This document shows positions 25,146 through 26,205 of a stretch of DNA of 26,205 nt, piece by piece (positions within the stretch are counted from its first letter, which is position 1; each line of letters begins with the position of its first letter). The translations under genes and the position numbers were made by a program. Source of the DNA: Sphacelaria rigidula (taxonomy: Eukaryota; Phaeophyceae; Sphacelariales); assembly GCA_964200075.2 (NCBI GenBank), contig CAXNAA020000147.1, forward strand, positions 1-26,205, written 5' to 3'. Under the pieces are notes generated by a model. It saw only the letters and a list, made by a program, of their open reading frames with translations. It had not been told where the DNA came from and ran no database searches.

Positions 25146-26050
25146 GTGGTGACCCATCAAGGGCTTGGGTCAACGGTATCGGAGAGTAAGACGGAGTCCA
25201 TGCGCCGGTGGTCAGTATCCAGCTCCGCAGAGACCGCACTGCGCATCAATGCGCCAGGTCAACGGTGTAAGCAGACGGCCGATTATGCCTATCTTGGTGG
25301 TGCTGTTAGCGCGGATGCGAATATTTCCATCTAAGTCAACGGCCGCATCAGCGCTGTGTGAACATGTCTCCGAAAGCATAGCTCCGAACTCTACGGTCGG
25401 CCCAACGCCCAGCTACCTCTGAAAATCCTGCTGCTTGAAGCGGAGGTGGTGCGAGCTATGCTGTACGAATGTGCGACGTGGACGATGCGTCTCGAGGACT
25501 TGAAGAATCTGCGCGCTGCCCACCATCAACTTCACTGCGGATGGCTGGATTTCGCGGGAAGAAGCGATCTGGCTACAAGACTCTTTCGTACGGGGATGTG
25601 CTCGAGATGACCAACTACAAATGTATCAAGAATGACCATACGAAAGCGTTTACTCTGATTTGGGGGCTGCCTTGTCTGGCAGGGAGAATCATCTCTTCCA
25701 AAACGCATCATGTTCGGGCGGGTAGCCGCATGAGGGCCCAAGGAGGCTAGTCGGCGCCCCAAACACTGGGACGACTGCCTCCCGGAGAACTCATGTGCAC
25801 TCGAGGCTCTTGGACAGAGAATAAACACGACGGAGATGGCTCATCTACGGTTCAGAGGCACTTGACACACATAATTGGGTCAGTGCGGCGAAGAACATGG
25901 ACAAATGACACGTTGGAGTTGAGAAAGGCGCGAAAGAGTTGGGAGAGGCGTGGCGACGTGAAGACAAACACCAATCGGACCTTTGCCACAAACGAGAGGC
26001 TGCTGCATCGAGAGTCACCATTCGGAGAGCCGCCACGGTCGACACAACAA
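25146..26050 (+). pseudogene. LINE ORF2 carboxy-terminal region, fragmented
   Basis: Recognisable pieces in shifting frames are YAYLGGAVSADANIS, the matching LYGRPNAQLPLKILLLEAEV-like stretch (25380-25450), LSYGDVLEMTNYKCIK (25590-25640) and the RKARKSWERRGDVKTN basic stretch near 25925-25970. They are characteristic of the region after the fingers-palm core in this LINE type and carry many stops. Confidence 0.75.
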
Positions 26051-26110
26051 CAGCAATAACTCACGAGGAGTCCAGGATGGAAATGGTCGAGAGAATGTCC
26101 CGTTTTGTAC

Positions 26111-26205
26111 CCAACTAGGGATGAATGGAGGAGCTGGCTTGACCCTTAGACTGCGAGGTTAGTCTTCTGTTGAATCGGCATCAATTTCAAGTGAAAAATA
26201 TTATG
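26111..26205. other. Right edge, no feature seen
   Basis: The 95 bases after the last LINE similarity show no poly(A), tandem repeat or gene. The LINE 3' UTR may continue here. Confidence 0.4.

Larger units (their letters stand above)
22640..26110 (+). mobile_element. Decayed non-LTR retrotransposon (LINE), endonuclease plus reverse transcriptase
   Basis: Fragments typical of a LINE ORF2 follow in order on the plus strand but in changing frames with many stops: an APE-type endonuclease (22800-23617), a reverse transcriptase (24190-25100) and a downstream region (25140-26050). The order matches elements whose ORF2 has the DANARTG endonuclease motif and the GLRQGC/ADD reverse-transcriptase motifs. 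The 5' limit is estimated; the 3' end has no visible poly(A) or target duplication before the window ends. It is plainly inactive. Confidence 0.88.

Noticed and set aside
1-26205. CRISPR arrays, bacterial operons, rRNA, intact tRNA genes
   Set aside because: No regularly spaced direct repeats, no ribosome-binding-site-driven gene strings and no rRNA-like sequence were seen; the tRNA-like modules do not fold completely.

Overview
The window is nuclear DNA from an intron-rich eukaryote. Two recognisable protein genes point tail to tail: an ATG3 gene on the plus strand, cut by the left edge, and a URC1-type GTP cyclohydrolase II-like gene on the minus strand spread over about 13.8 kb. A decayed non-LTR retrotransposon lies at the right end. 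Exons are short (102-220 bases) and most introns exceed 500 bases. Splice sites are GT-AG, with one convincing GC-AG exception. Gene structure and repeat style suggest an alga or other protist, for example a stramenopile such as a brown alga; this is inference, because no rRNA or species marker is present.

Region by region. 1-3356: the last three coding exons of ATG3 (411-551, 1232-1357, 3144-3356), with poly-C tracts upstream and a terminal-inverted-repeat element with a 76-base palindrome in its last intron. 3357-6209: the tail-to-tail intergenic region, with short repeats, GTAC-rich sequence and hairpins. 6210-19970 (minus): twelve exons that join in frame into a 548-residue protein. Exon 10 has no ATG in its frame and was found by reading the strand directly. 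The introns hold small inverted-repeat elements, a three-copy dispersed repeat, tRNA-like modules, a (TG)34 microsatellite and a decayed copy of part of exon 5. 19971-22640: sequence upstream of that gene, with no recognised gene but one candidate exon. 22640-26110 (plus): an inactive LINE with endonuclease and reverse-transcriptase remnants in several frames.

The two genes have separate jobs. ATG3 is the E2-like enzyme that attaches Atg8 to phosphatidylethanolamine in autophagy. URC1-type proteins belong to a poorly understood uracil-degradation route known from yeasts and bacteria. Both can be linked loosely to nutrient (nitrogen) recycling, but nothing in the sequence shows co-regulation. 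The most notable points are the unusual eukaryotic URC1 gene with intact zinc-binding cysteines, the GC-AG intron in ATG3, and the degenerate echoes of exon sequence inside introns.
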